Shown here piece after piece: positions 16,755-26,097 of a DNA stretch of 64,000 nucleotides; the first letter of the stretch is position 1; the number at the start of each line of letters is the position of its first letter. The translations under genes and the position numbers were made by a program. The notes beneath the pieces were generated by a model that was not told the DNA's origin, made no database searches, and was given only the letters and a program-made list of their open reading frames with translations. Where the stretch lies: positions 62,001-126,000 of the forward strand of contig JAFDYF010000005.1 of NCBI GenBank assembly GCA_018267575.1, given 5' to 3'. Source of the stretch: Bacteroidota bacterium (GTDB lineage: Bacteria; Bacteroidota; Bacteroidia; Chitinophagales; Chitinophagaceae).

Positions 16755-18158
16755 ATGGCATACGATGTTGTTGTTCTTGGCAGTGGTCCCGGCGGATATG
16801 TGGCCGCCATCAGGGCATCCCAACTGGGCTTTAAAACAGCGATCATAGAAAAAGAAAGCCTAGGCGGTGTTTGCCTGAACTGGGGCTGTATACCAACCAA
16901 GGCCTTATTGAAAAGCGCACAGGTTTATCAGGATATAAAACATGCTGCCGAATTTGGCATACTAGCCAGTGGCTCGCCCGATTTCCCAGCTGTGATCAAA
17001 CGCAGCCGTGGGGTTGCTGACAAAATGAGCAAGGGTGTACAGTTCCTGATGCGCAAGAACAAGATTGATGTGGTGATGGGTTATGGTAAACTGAAAGCCA
17101 AAGGCCAGATTGAAGTAACAGCTGCGGATGGCAAAACACAGATTGTGGAAGGCAAACATATTATTGTGGCAACTGGCGCCAGAAGCAAGGAACTTCCCAA
17201 CCTCAAACAAGATGGTAAGAAAGTGATTGGGTATCGCGAAGCAATGGTGCTTCCACAACAACCTAAAAGTATTATTATCGTTGGTAGTGGTGCCATTGGT
17301 GTGGAGTTCGCCTATTTCTATCATAGCATGGGCGCAAAAGTGACCATCGTGGAGTTCCTGCCCCGCATCGTTCCTGTGGAAGATGAAGAAATCTCTAAAG
17401 AACTGGAAAAAATATACAAGAAGAACGGCATCGACATTCTTACCAATAGTGAAGTGACCAGTGTGGATACTAGTGGCAGTGGCGTTAAAGCAAAAGTAAA
17501 AACACAGACAGGCGAGATTGTGTTGGAAGCAGATATATTGTTGAGTGCGGTGGGTGTTACAGCCAATATCGAAAATATTGGATTGGAAACTTTGGGCATC
17601 AAAACCGAGAAAGGGAAAATTGTGGTTGATAAATTCTATCAAACCAATGTGCCCGGCATTTATTCCATCGGCGATTGCGCCCCCGGTCAAGCACTGGCGC
17701 ATGTTGCTTCCAAGGAAGGCATTATCTGCGTGGAAAATATCGGTTACAATGAAAAGAAATATGCGCATCAGCCTGAGCCAATCGACTATGGCAATATCCC
17801 CGGTTGTACCTATTGCACACCGGAAATTGCGTCTGTTGGCCTAACCGAAAAACAGGCAAAGGATGCTGGCTATGAAATAAAAGTGGGCAAATTCCCGCTC
17901 AGTGCATCTGGCAAAGCTTCTGCTGCCGGACATACCGAAGGTTTTGTAAAAGTGATCTTCGATGCCAAATACGGCGAGTGGCTTGGCACGCACATGATCG
18001 GTTACAATGTTACCGAAATCATCATTGAAACGGTATTGGGCAGAAAACTCGAAACCACTTATCAGGAAGTGTTGAACAGCATACACCCGCACCCCACCAT
18101 CAGCGAAAGCGTAAAGGATGCCATTGAAGTAGCTTATGGGGAAGCGATACATTTATAA
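16755..18158 (+). CDS. lpdA: Dihydrolipoyl dehydrogenase (E3)
   Basis: 467 residues from ATG 16755, the family's usual length; the frame extends 35 codons upstream but without similarity. The N-terminal FAD site is VVVLGSGPGGYVAAIRASQL. The redox disulfide is GGVCLNWGCIPTK (Cys about 39 and 44). The NAD site is IIIVGSGAIGVEFAYFY, and the interface His-Glu pair is in HPHPTISESV near the C-terminus. It reoxidises the dihydrolipoyl arms of 2-oxoacid dehydrogenase complexes and the glycine cleavage system in the cytoplasm. The E2 gene at 39215 may be a partner, but the two are 21 kb apart. Confidence 0.95.
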   Translation: MAYDVVVLGSGPGGYVAAIRASQLGFKTAIIEKESLGGVCLNWGCIPTKALLKSAQVYQDIKHAAEFGILASGSPDFPAVIKRSRGVADKMSKGVQFLMRKNKIDVVMGYGKLKAKGQIEVTAADGKTQIVEGKHIIVATGARSKELPNLKQDGKKVIGYREAMVLPQQPKSIIIVGSGAIGVEFAYFYHSMGAKVTIVEFLPRIVPVEDEEISKELEKIYKKNGIDILTNSEVTSVDTSGSGVKAKVKTQTGEIVLEADILLSAVGVTANIENIGLETLGIKTEKGKIVVDKFYQTNVPGIYSIGDCAPGQALAHVASKEGIICVENIGYNEKKYAHQPEPIDYGNIPGCTYCTPEIASVGLTEKQAKDAGYEIKVGKFPLSASGKASAAGHTEGFVKVIFDAKYGEWLGTHMIGYNVTEIIIETVLGRKLETTYQEVLNSIHPHPTISESVKDAIEVAYGEAIHL

Positions 18159-18185
18159 TAAGTCTGAACTAGGATTTATACTATT

Positions 18186-18224
18186 AATGGGATTATGAAG
18201 GAAACTTTATGATCCCATTTTTTA
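18186..18224 (+). terminator. Intrinsic terminator after lpdA
   Basis: AATGGGAT (18186-18193) pairs with ATCCCATT (18212-18219), followed by a T-run to 18223. It lies 28 nt past the lpdA stop. Confidence 0.7.
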
Positions 18225-18305
18225 TTGGGTGAGCATTCGATCGCTACTCAACATCCTTGCGACGCTCCGTTCATCGGTAGTGATACTATTGAGCGAGGTT
18301 TTTTT

Positions 18306-18397
18306 ACCACAGAGGTAAATGAGGTAGGCACAGAGGGCTTTTTATTTGTATTAGCCCTCCCTTTCCTCTGTGAAAAAAAATCCGTTACCTCTGTGGT
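18306..18397. repeat. Long imperfect inverted repeat (accacagaggtaa)
   Basis: ACCACAGAGGTAA (18306-18318) and TTACCTCTGTGGT (18385-18397) are perfect 13-bp inverted arms. Inside are CACAGAGGG/CCCT...CTCTGTG words and an AGGGCT/AGCCCT pair. The words resemble the accacagagg / ctctgcggtt phrases near 1452 and 46085. The gap before it (18248-18265) also holds a partial copy of the 30-nt element found at 39128 and 60881. Confidence 0.6.
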
Positions 18398-18530
18398 TAG
18401 ATATTCTTTTGGTTTCTGCATTCACCTTTTATAAAATAGGTATGGGGACAATTAATTGCTTCCCACTTTTTGTCTGAATCACGGATTTGTACCGATTAAA
18501 AGATTTCACAGATTTTGTGTTTACGTTACA

Positions 18531-18717
18531 GCGGGGTCTGCCCCGCGTAAATTAGTCTGAACTGGGATTTATTTGATTTATGGGATTGGAGGGATTCCTT
18601 CTGCAGACCTCACAGGTCTTCAACAACACGACAAAGATCATGAGCGCTTTTCCAGACCTGTGAGGTCTTTGAGCGACACAGTTTAACAACGTCAGACCGG
18701 GACGGTCAGACATTGTT
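18531..18717. repeat. Modular palindromic repeat, copy 1 (order B-C-A)
   Basis: Module B: GCGGGG TCTG CCCCGC at 18531-18546. Module C: AGACCTCACAGGTCT at 18605-18619 inverted as AGACCTGTGAGGTCT at 18654-18668. Module A: AACAACGTCAGACCG, loop GGA, CGGTCAGACATTGTT at 18685-18717. The same three modules recur at 35115-35264 and 36951-37086 in other orders. Nothing here codes for protein. Confidence 0.75.
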
Positions 18718-18789
18718 TGCAGGCCGACTGGTTTTTGATGGCATTTTGCATCCCTTTATCTATTTTACACCTGAATCATCAAATCAGCT

Positions 18790-20076
18790 ATGCTGGGCAT
18801 GGAAAATATAAACCTGCGCAAGAACTATTTACGGTTGCTGTCTTTATTGCTGATAGGTTTTTATATCCTAAACTGCTTTGGACCATTAAGACTTACCAAT
18901 GATACGGTCCGGTATCTGAATATCAAGACCTGGATGGATGTTGGTAGCCCTGCCAATGGTATTGAAGCAAAAGAATTTCTTCCACATGGGTATATCTGGT
19001 TTTTGATTTTGCTTGACAAACTTCATATCGCCAAATCCTTTTTCATTTCTTTTTTTCAGCTAGGCTATCTTTTAGGTGGTCTTTGGTTTGTAAAAAAAAT
19101 GTTTGGCAAATCTTTGAACGGATGGAGCTTTCTTTTTTACTGTCTGCTTAGTTGGGGGCTGCTTAAATTGGTGATTACCCCGCTATCGGAGATGCAGTTT
19201 CTTTTTTTCTCCATGGGTGCTTTGTATTTTTTTAATGCAGCGGAAGAAAATAAAAAGGGCATGGATTTGTTTTTCGCTTTTCTGTTTTCAACCATGGCCA
19301 TATTTACCCGTACGGTCGGCATTGTTTTAATTGGAAGTTTTCTATTGACCTTTTTATTCCGCCATCGGAAAAACCTATGGCGGTCCATGTTGGAGAATAA
19401 GTGGATGGCAATAAGCATTTTTGTGTTTTTGGTCTTGCTTTGTTCTCTTGCTGCCCAGTTTGGCATTGCTGGCTATTTCGATTACCACTATAAAAATTTT
19501 ACACTTGATCCAAATCATGGGCTATCTTATTTTGCCCGTACCATTGGCTTGCAGTTCATCAATTGGTCGGATGTTTTCTTAAATTTCCCTGCTCCCAAAT
19601 TAGATCCATCGCAAACTTATACCAGTTGGTTGGCTTATGTTTATTTGCTAATAGGTCTCGCCGGATTTTTTATACTGCTTTATATATTGTTTGTAAGAGT
19701 CAGTGCCATACCGTTGGTTGTAAAATATTTTTTAGTTCTTTATAGTGTGATTATTTTCAATTGGCCTTTTATTGAGCCCCGATTTTGGGCAATACTGTTG
19801 CCAGTTTCAGTGGCTGTTTTTATGCAAGGAAAAGCCATTGTGAGTGGGTTTTCACGAATCCTGATTTTATCTTATCGAGCCATTTATATTGTTGCGGGTA
19901 TTGCATCGCTCCTTTATTATAGTTATACTTCATTGAACAAACAAGCGCTTTCCCTAAAACAGGATGCAGGACAATGGAAAAACGAATACCAAACCTATTT
20001 TTATGGTAAGCCCTTATCCGATTCGGCTGCCCATGTCCGTGAGCCTATCGTGGACCTGCTAAAAAAATATGATTAG
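18790..20076 (+). CDS. Polytopic membrane protein of unknown function
   Basis: 428 residues from ATG 18790 (a second ATG at 18799 is equally possible). About ten hydrophobic helices alternate with short loops. The first periplasmic loop, NDTVRYLNIKTWMDVG, has the acidic/aromatic character of GT-C-type glycosyltransferases, and WPFIEPRFWAILLPV near the C-terminus also fits that class. I cannot name a family with certainty, so it remains a GT-C-like candidate. It is alone on its strand, 161 nt before a barrel protein gene. Confidence 0.6.
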   Translation: MLGMENINLRKNYLRLLSLLLIGFYILNCFGPLRLTNDTVRYLNIKTWMDVGSPANGIEAKEFLPHGYIWFLILLDKLHIAKSFFISFFQLGYLLGGLWFVKKMFGKSLNGWSFLFYCLLSWGLLKLVITPLSEMQFLFFSMGALYFFNAAEENKKGMDLFFAFLFSTMAIFTRTVGIVLIGSFLLTFLFRHRKNLWRSMLENKWMAISIFVFLVLLCSLAAQFGIAGYFDYHYKNFTLDPNHGLSYFARTIGLQFINWSDVFLNFPAPKLDPSQTYTSWLAYVYLLIGLAGFFILLYILFVRVSAIPLVVKYFLVLYSVIIFNWPFIEPRFWAILLPVSVAVFMQGKAIVSGFSRILILSYRAIYIVAGIASLLYYSYTSLNKQALSLKQDAGQWKNEYQTYFYGKPLSDSAAHVREPIVDLLKKYD

Positions 20077-20237
20077 GGGAGAATAATCATTTGTGAATGG
20101 TGAATGAAAAAAACGCTGGAATTCCTATACCAATTTCATGACCTCGGCTACTTGAGCTTATTGGATTTTTATGAAATTATTTGTAGCATGTAATAAGCAA
20201 AGGAAATCTCCGTTATTATTTCTATTAAATCTTTCTT

Positions 20238-21848
20238 ATGAGAAACAAATCTCTTTTTGTTATTCTATTCCTATTTGCCATCGGCAAGTCTGGTTTTTCA
20301 CAAAACAGACAAAAAAAGCTGATCAATACCACCAAGCTGGAGTTGGTATATAAGAAAGCCCAAGTTACCGAATACAATTATTCTGGCGGGTACACACGTT
20401 CCTTTTTTGTTACCTATCCCAACCTTCGGATCAATGATGGAAAGCCCGTAGAGGTAGACCGCAAGGGTGATATCCTACGGAATTATTTTACCAATTGCCC
20501 GGTAGCGGACCTACATCTAGACCAGATGAACCAACAGGTACGCAGGGGAAGATGGCAGTTCTGGAGCTTGTTGGGTGTAGGTGCCGTAACCGCCATGAGC
20601 GGTGTGTTTGCCACGGTCAACAGTACCAGTGACGCTCCTTTCTGGACCCGTTTTGGGATTGGTGCGGGTATGATGTTTACGGGATCCTATCTGGCCTATT
20701 TGCACTCAAAGAAAGCTGACCGACACTTGCGACTTGCGGTGGATGCGTATAATAGTGACTGTTATCATCCTTTAGTAAAAGATACATCAATGCCCGGCGT
20801 TGCCAACTCGAAGCCGATTGTAAAACAGCCTTTGCCCTCCAGCCGTTCAGTTCAGAAAGAACCTTCGGAAAAGAAATATTATCAAGATTCAGTTTATTAT
20901 GAATTGGTACGTAATGAACCTTCCAATTCCAATTTATATGGATTTGTGGTCAATCCATTTCTTTTCGATTTGCACTTTGAAAATATCAATTTCGATATTG
21001 GCGCAGGATTTTTTTACACCTATAAAAGCTTAATCGGTATTAATGTGGATTATCGCACGGCTTATGTGGATGACCTTGGTGGAACTACCAGAAATTCGGT
21101 GCCCTATGGTACTAATGACAGTTGGGGTATTCCTGCTAATTATAAAAAAGCATCACAGGCAAACCTGCTTGTAAAGTTTACTGCTAAATCATGGGAGAAG
21201 GATGGCAAATACCATCTTTATTTGGGAACAGAAAAATCCAAACGGGTTGGACCAGTGACGGTAATGGGGCAAATGGAAGGCAAAATCGTACGTGCATTGA
21301 CGGTAAGGGCTGGTTACCAAATGGACAACCGGATAGTGGAGTCATCCAATGGAATGCAGTTCACTACTAAAAGTCCAGGCTATGCCTATAATAATGGTAC
21401 AAGCATCGATACATTGGCCCCAACTAACTTGTCCACTTCTTCCGCCATGCAAAAAGCGGGCATTATCGTTGCCGGGATTGGCTATAGCATTTTCAGGGAT
21501 ATTAAAGTAAAATTGAATGATGATGACTATAAAGGAAGGAGGGAAGAGAAAATCCAGAACGATCTTTATCTCGATGTATTATATGCTAGTTCTTTACAAT
21601 TGGGCAACCTCAATTATTATTATGCAACATCAGGCGGCCACGCGGCACAGCAAGTGGATATTTCCTCATCGCCGGTTAATAAATTAGGTTGGCGTGTCGG
21701 TTATCAATCTATTGCTATGTACAAGCCTTGGTTCGGCTGGAAAAAATTCATAGAGTTTGGTTCCCGCCCTGGGGCAATGCCTTATAGCAATCAGGACAAT
21801 TATTATATCCAACTTGGGGTAGGCATGGTATTTGGCGGCAGGCAATAA
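20238..21848 (+). CDS. Putative outer-membrane protein
   Basis: 536 residues from ATG 20238. A signal peptide (MRNKSLFVILFLFAIGKSGF, cut at SQ) is followed by a soluble part. Two hydrophobic helices lie at about residues 110-155 (FWSLLGVGAVTAMSGVFATV and GIGAGMMFTGSYLAYLHSKK). The C-terminal 300 residues are alternating barrel-like strands (FDIGAGFFYTYKSLIGINVD, VRAGYQMDN, DLYLDVLYASSLQLG) ending in MVFGGRQ. An unusual mix of inner helices and barrel strands. Family not recognised. Confidence 0.55.
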   Translation: MRNKSLFVILFLFAIGKSGFSQNRQKKLINTTKLELVYKKAQVTEYNYSGGYTRSFFVTYPNLRINDGKPVEVDRKGDILRNYFTNCPVADLHLDQMNQQVRRGRWQFWSLLGVGAVTAMSGVFATVNSTSDAPFWTRFGIGAGMMFTGSYLAYLHSKKADRHLRLAVDAYNSDCYHPLVKDTSMPGVANSKPIVKQPLPSSRSVQKEPSEKKYYQDSVYYELVRNEPSNSNLYGFVVNPFLFDLHFENINFDIGAGFFYTYKSLIGINVDYRTAYVDDLGGTTRNSVPYGTNDSWGIPANYKKASQANLLVKFTAKSWEKDGKYHLYLGTEKSKRVGPVTVMGQMEGKIVRALTVRAGYQMDNRIVESSNGMQFTTKSPGYAYNNGTSIDTLAPTNLSTSSAMQKAGIIVAGIGYSIFRDIKVKLNDDDYKGRREEKIQNDLYLDVLYASSLQLGNLNYYYATSGGHAAQQVDISSSPVNKLGWRVGYQSIAMYKPWFGWKKFIEFGSRPGAMPYSNQDNYYIQLGVGMVFGGRQ

Positions 21849-21897
21849 AATTTAATATTGATTGTTGGTTAGAACAGTTCGTTTATCAGCAACTATT

Positions 21898-21936
21898 ATG
21901 CTAACTGCATTACCCTTTAGTGCTGCCGGTTAGCAT
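21898..21936. terminator. Hairpin between convergent genes
   Basis: ATGCTAAC (21898-21905) pairs with GTTAGCAT (21929-21936). It spans the stop codon of the serine hydrolase gene and lies 49 nt past the stop of the plus-strand gene. No T-run, so its role as a terminator is only possible. Confidence 0.35.
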
Positions 21937-23466
21937 GGCTTTCTTGCTGCCAAAATCGAAACTATTTTGGGTCTCGATATGGATGTTCTTTCCATCAAAA
22001 TGACAAATGATTTTTTCAGTATGCGGACTTTCAATAAACCGGAGCAAGAGTTCAATGGTTTGGTTATCCAACCATTCGTAGCTACCCGCTATTTTGTTAT
22101 CGCTAAGGATGCTAAAATTTTCTCTTGCCCCAGAGACGATGGAAACTGGCCGCATGTTGGTCTCGCCTAATTTCCAGGAACCCGGACCGAAGGATAAGGG
22201 ATAGGTTGCGGTATCCGTTTTCAAAACGATATGGCAGTCATTATTATCGAACAAAAAAGATATCGATTCAATATGTTTTTCATTTGGCATGAAAGAAAAC
22301 AGTTTGCCAGATATATTTTTTTCAATGGGCGAAGGATCTTTTTTGGCAAGCAATGGCAGTTTTAAAGAAGCAAGCTTTTGCTGAAGCGCTTGTTCCATTT
22401 TTTTGTTCACAGGTAATTTCCCTTTCTGGAAAGCAGGCAATAAATATTTCCAAACCAGATTCAGCTCATCCTGCATATCTGGCGTCTCAGAAGTAATGGC
22501 AATGACGGCATCTTGGTCTGGCATCACAATAATGTATTGACCAAAGGCACCGTCTGCACGATAACAATGATGGCGACAACGCCAGAACTGATAGCAATAA
22601 CCCTGTTCCCAATCGCTGGAATCTTTTTTGGCTTGCGATAGTTGGGGATGTTGGATAATCTTAGTACTAGTAGCTTCTTCTATCCATGACGCTGGTAATA
22701 ACTGCTTGCCTTTCCATTTTCCTTTTTGCAAGTATAGCTGGCCGAGTTTAGCCATATCTTCTGTTTTAATTCTCAGGCCCCAACCTCCCGTGTTGATGCC
22801 TTGTAGGTTCTCTTCCCAGTCCATGTCTTCTATGCCCAATGGCTCAAATAAGCGAGGCCTTAAGTAATCGATGGTTTTTTGCCCGGTTGTTTTTTGAATA
22901 ATGGCAGATAGTATGAAGGTGCCAAGAGAATTATATAAAAACTGGCTGCCTGGTTTATACTTAATCGGCAGAGCTAAAAATGCTTTTACCCAATTGCTGT
23001 CTTTTGAAGCCACTGCAAAAGTTGGATCAGGCTCCATGCCATCCGACATGCTTAGTACATCCCTGACCGTTAAAGAAGCCAAGTAAGGGCTAACGCTGTC
23101 GGGTAGGTCGTTTGGGAAAAAGGAGATTACTTTATCATTTACGGTCAATCTTTTTTCGCTTACGGCAAACCCAATGGCAGTGGAAGTAAAACTTTTGCTG
23201 GTGGAATACATCGTATGCCTCAAATTGGATTGATATGGATTCCACCACCCCTCTGCAACCACTTTCCCATGCCGGAGGATCATGATACTATGGGGTTCAT
23301 TTTTGCTTTTTTCAACGGCACTTAAGTATTGGAGTATATTAGAAGAAGTCACGCCTTCCACTTCTGGGAGGCTATGTGGAAAGGAACTGGCATTTTGAGC
23401 CCATGCCTGTAGGTTAAAAAATAGAAGAAAGAAATAAAAGGGGATGGCAATTCTTTTACAAATCAT
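21910..23466 (-). CDS. Class C beta-lactamase-fold serine hydrolase
   Basis: 518 residues from ATG 23466, which gives a signal peptide (MICKRIAIPFYFFLLFFNLQ, cut at AWAQ); an upstream codon at 23496 adds ten residues. The SxxK motif is S88-T-S-K91 (MYSTSKSFTS). The second motif is YNS in FLYNSLGTF in place of YxN. A W-G-rich region (TGGWGLRIKTEDMAKLGQLY) follows. The C-terminal 170 residues are a separate beta-rich domain, as in EstB-like or D-aminopeptidase-like relatives. Probably a periplasmic esterase or peptidase, not a resistance enzyme. Confidence 0.85.
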   Translation of the reverse strand: MICKRIAIPFYFFLLFFNLQAWAQNASSFPHSLPEVEGVTSSNILQYLSAVEKSKNEPHSIMILRHGKVVAEGWWNPYQSNLRHTMYSTSKSFTSTAIGFAVSEKRLTVNDKVISFFPNDLPDSVSPYLASLTVRDVLSMSDGMEPDPTFAVASKDSNWVKAFLALPIKYKPGSQFLYNSLGTFILSAIIQKTTGQKTIDYLRPRLFEPLGIEDMDWEENLQGINTGGWGLRIKTEDMAKLGQLYLQKGKWKGKQLLPASWIEEATSTKIIQHPQLSQAKKDSSDWEQGYCYQFWRCRHHCYRADGAFGQYIIVMPDQDAVIAITSETPDMQDELNLVWKYLLPAFQKGKLPVNKKMEQALQQKLASLKLPLLAKKDPSPIEKNISGKLFSFMPNEKHIESISFLFDNNDCHIVLKTDTATYPLSFGPGSWKLGETNMRPVSIVSGARENFSILSDNKIAGSYEWLDNQTIELLLRFIESPHTEKIICHFDGKNIHIETQNSFDFGSKKAMLTGSTKG

Positions 23467-23605
23467 TTTAATAAAATTAAACAGGTTTTGCTGCAATTGG
23501 GTTTTGGCAAATAAATGTAAGCTTTCTTATTTGATTGGAAATCAAAACTCAGAGGTTGTATTTTGCTTTTGTTGTGTACTAGTTTTCTCTTTTAAGCATC
23601 TAGCG

Positions 23606-24295
23606 TCACGGTTTCAGGTCAATGATCACATTGATGCTCAAAGCCACAATCACCGTGTTGAAAAGGAAGGACAATAGGCCGTGCAATAATGCCAACCTGC
23701 GTATATGCCTTGAGTTGATATTGATATCCGATACCTGAAAAGTCATGCCAATGATAAAAGAGAAATATGCAAAATCGAGATAGTCGGGATTGGGCTCATT
23801 GGGGATATTGAGCGCAGGAACCGATTTTTCGGGCATAAACTGCTCATCATGATAATACAAATGCGCATATCGGAAAGTGAACATGATATGCAATAATAGC
23901 CAGGAAAAAATAACCCCATTGATGTAAATAAAAGATACAATGTACTTGTTCAACACCCAATGGCCTTTACCAATCAATAAAAACAGTACACCCAATAGGC
24001 TGCATACGGTTGAAATGACCACGATAAAAAAAACCACCCTTCTGCTACTATCTTGGTTTTGTACCAGCAACCTGATCTGCCTTGGTTTCATCGTAAAAAA
24101 AGTGAAGATGCTGAACGCAATCCATAGCAAGCTAAAGCTATTCCAACTGATCATAAGCCTGGTGATGAACTCAATTTTATTACCCAATTGAGATAGCAGC
24201 AAAAAAACGAGCAGGCTGATGGCAAAAACAAACAATAGCTTATTGCGTGCCGGGATCCTATTGAATTTATTGATAAGGGAATTTTTTTTCAACAC
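23606..24295 (-). CDS. DUF1345 membrane protein
   Basis: 229 residues; the frame opens with GTG at 24295 (TTG is the next codon), and no ATG lies near, so the start is GTG or TTG. Five or six hydrophobic helices. The segment DYLDFAYFSFIIGMTFQVSD is the DUF1345 signature, and LHGLLSFLFNTVIVALSINV is the last helix. Function of the family is unknown. No partner genes: the next gene leftward is 110 nt away. Confidence 0.75.
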   Translation of the reverse strand: MLKKNSLINKFNRIPARNKLLFVFAISLLVFLLLSQLGNKIEFITRLMISWNSFSLLWIAFSIFTFFTMKPRQIRLLVQNQDSSRRVVFFIVVISTVCSLLGVLFLLIGKGHWVLNKYIVSFIYINGVIFSWLLLHIMFTFRYAHLYYHDEQFMPEKSVPALNIPNEPNPDYLDFAYFSFIIGMTFQVSDININSRHIRRLALLHGLLSFLFNTVIVALSINVIIDLKP

Positions 24296-24423
24296 GTTGG
24301 AAATGATTGATAGCGTTAGCGATTATACTTTATTAGGCTTGCACTGAATCTCTACAAAAATAGAACAGTAGAACTATTTTCAAATTAGTTTTTTGGAAAA
24401 TGATGTGCTAACGATTTTACTGG

Positions 24424-25179
24424 CTAGCCCTCAAAGATCAAGGAAAATACAATCATTCGGGAATTGAGTTTGTCGATAGTGCTTGAATAGATCAGGTTTG
24501 GATCGCGGCTATGCACATTGATGATGCCATCGCTGATTTTAAGCTCAGGTGACAGGATGAAAACCGGAAAATAAAAATGAAACCCGATACCAGCCTCAAT
24601 ACTGAAATCATAAGGCTTTAGTTTTACGAGGTCGCCTGCTTTGCGGGCAGTGGCATTCGATGCCAGATCGTACTGATAGTTGATGCCACCGAGCATGTAT
24701 ACCCGAAAATTGTTAATTCGGTCCGATAGAAATTTCACCTGCAAAGGGAAACCCAGCAAAATCGATTCCACTTGTTTGACCGATTCTGTCTGTTGCCCAG
24801 TTGTGGCAGATTGGATATTGTACTTGAGGTTTTTGTAGGAAAACATGAGTTGAGGAAACACTACCCGAAACTGAAAATGGTCACTGATGCGGAAAGTGTG
24901 CAATCCAGCCAGACCAAACCCACCGGTATTGAGCGGGTTTACGCTCATAATACTGTCCTGTTGTAAAAAGGAGGGGTGCGACCTTACCTGAAAATGCGAA
25001 GTATTATATATAAGAGCAATACCCAAATGGTAAAATTTGGCATCATTATCAGGAAGGTTAATATTATCGCGCAATTGGGCCCGACCACTCATGGAAGATG
25101 CCAGCAAACCACAAACCAACATCGTAACGCTCAATGATTTTCTGATACCCGTGCACAAAGGGCTGAATGATATAATCAC
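24424..25179 (-). CDS. porT: PorT/SprT-like outer-membrane protein of type IX secretion
   Basis: 251 residues; the frame opens with GTG at 25179, ahead of a signal peptide (RKSLSVTMLVCGLLASSMSG, cut near RAQ). The mature part is an 8-stranded barrel type: FYHLGIALIYNTSHFQVRSH, HTFRISDHFQFRVVFPQLMF, and VYMLGGINYQYDLASN. The gene lies directly downstream of menG on the same strand, the arrangement known for sprT/porT in Bacteroidota. PorT is needed for type IX secretion and gliding in model species. The assignment rests on synteny plus overall build. Confidence 0.75.
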   Translation of the reverse strand: MIISFSPLCTGIRKSLSVTMLVCGLLASSMSGRAQLRDNINLPDNDAKFYHLGIALIYNTSHFQVRSHPSFLQQDSIMSVNPLNTGGFGLAGLHTFRISDHFQFRVVFPQLMFSYKNLKYNIQSATTGQQTESVKQVESILLGFPLQVKFLSDRINNFRVYMLGGINYQYDLASNATARKAGDLVKLKPYDFSIEAGIGFHFYFPVFILSPELKISDGIINVHSRDPNLIYSSTIDKLNSRMIVFSLIFEG

Positions 25180-25298
25180 CTGTATATAAATTGTTTAATA
25201 ATAGTAGTGGGTAAAGATTGTCCTATTGCACAAAATAACGGCTAGCTCATCAATTAATTGTAATGGGGAAAGTTAAAAAAGCTAAATATTTGGTCGAG

Positions 25299-25315
25299 GG
25301 CAGGCTGAGCCTGAT
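25299..25315. repeat. Small palindrome CAGGC-TGA-GCCTG
   Basis: Perfect 5-bp arms at 25301-25313 in the porT-menG gap. The word GGCAGGCTGAGCCTGA is one I recall as a common dispersed intergenic motif in Bacteroidota. It has no visible role here. Confidence 0.3.
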
Positions 25316-25350
25316 GGCGAATTGAAATAAGGTCTCGGCTCGTGCAATGT

Positions 25351-26097
25351 TCATGGTTTTTGGCCACAATAGATACTGCACACACCAAGTGTAAGCGTTT
25401 TCGCATAGGTATGGGCGTAACCTGTTTTGTTGAGTATCTCCAAAAACTGAACGCCTTCCGGGAATGCGTTTGCTGATTTGTTTAGGTATTCGTAAGCTTC
25501 CTGGTTTTTGGCCACCCATTTACCCACACCGGCTGCCGCCACCTTCATATATATGGGGTATATTTTCTTGAACAGCCAATTCTTGGGTCTCGAAAATTCA
25601 AGCACTACCAATTTGCCACCGGGTTTCAGCACCCGCAGCATTTCTGAAAGTCCTTTCTCAAGGTCGGCAAAATTACGCACACCAAAGGCAACGGTGATCG
25701 CATCAAAACTGGCGTCCGCATATAGGATGGCTTCGCTATCGCCTTTTTTTAGCTCAATGATATTGTCCAGATGTAGGTTTTCGATTTTTTTTCTACCCAG
25801 GTCCAACATGCCAGTGGAAATATCGATGCCAATGATTTTTTTGGGCTTCAATTTTTTGGCCATCATGATGGCCACATCGGCGGTGCCGGTGGCTACGTCG
25901 AGTATGTTCTTGGGCTGAGCTTCCTGCAGTTCTTTGATCGCTTTTTTTCTCCAGCGCACATCGATGCCACCGCTCAGGAAACGGTTCATAAAATCGTACC
26001 GGAATGCAATGCTGTCAAACATCTCTGCCACCTGGTCCTTTTTATTCAACTCGGAATCTTTAAAGGGAACCACGGTATCATGTGTGTATTTTTCCAT
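25351..26097 (-). CDS. menG: Demethylmenaquinone methyltransferase
   Basis: 248 residues from ATG 26097 (MEKYTHDTVVPFKDSE). The frame extends 57 codons upstream, but that part is low-complexity intergenic sequence. SAM motif I is ILDVATGTADVAIMMAKK, motif II is DAITVAFGVRNFADLEKGLS, and motif III is GGKLVVLEFSRPKNWLFKKI; the UbiE signature YDFMNRFLSGGIDVRWRKKA is also present. It methylates demethylmenaquinone to menaquinone, the quinone of this phylum (ubiE is the shared name). porT follows 171 nt downstream. Confidence 0.95.
   Translation of the reverse strand: MEKYTHDTVVPFKDSELNKKDQVAEMFDSIAFRYDFMNRFLSGGIDVRWRKKAIKELQEAQPKNILDVATGTADVAIMMAKKLKPKKIIGIDISTGMLDLGRKKIENLHLDNIIELKKGDSEAILYADASFDAITVAFGVRNFADLEKGLSEMLRVLKPGGKLVVLEFSRPKNWLFKKIYPIYMKVAAAGVGKWVAKNQEAYEYLNKSANAFPEGVQFLEILNKTGYAHTYAKTLTLGVCSIYCGQKP

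Noticed and set aside
16962..17768. 268-codon minus-strand ORF
   Set aside because: Antisense shadow of lpdA, rich in His and Phe from reverse reading; no motifs.
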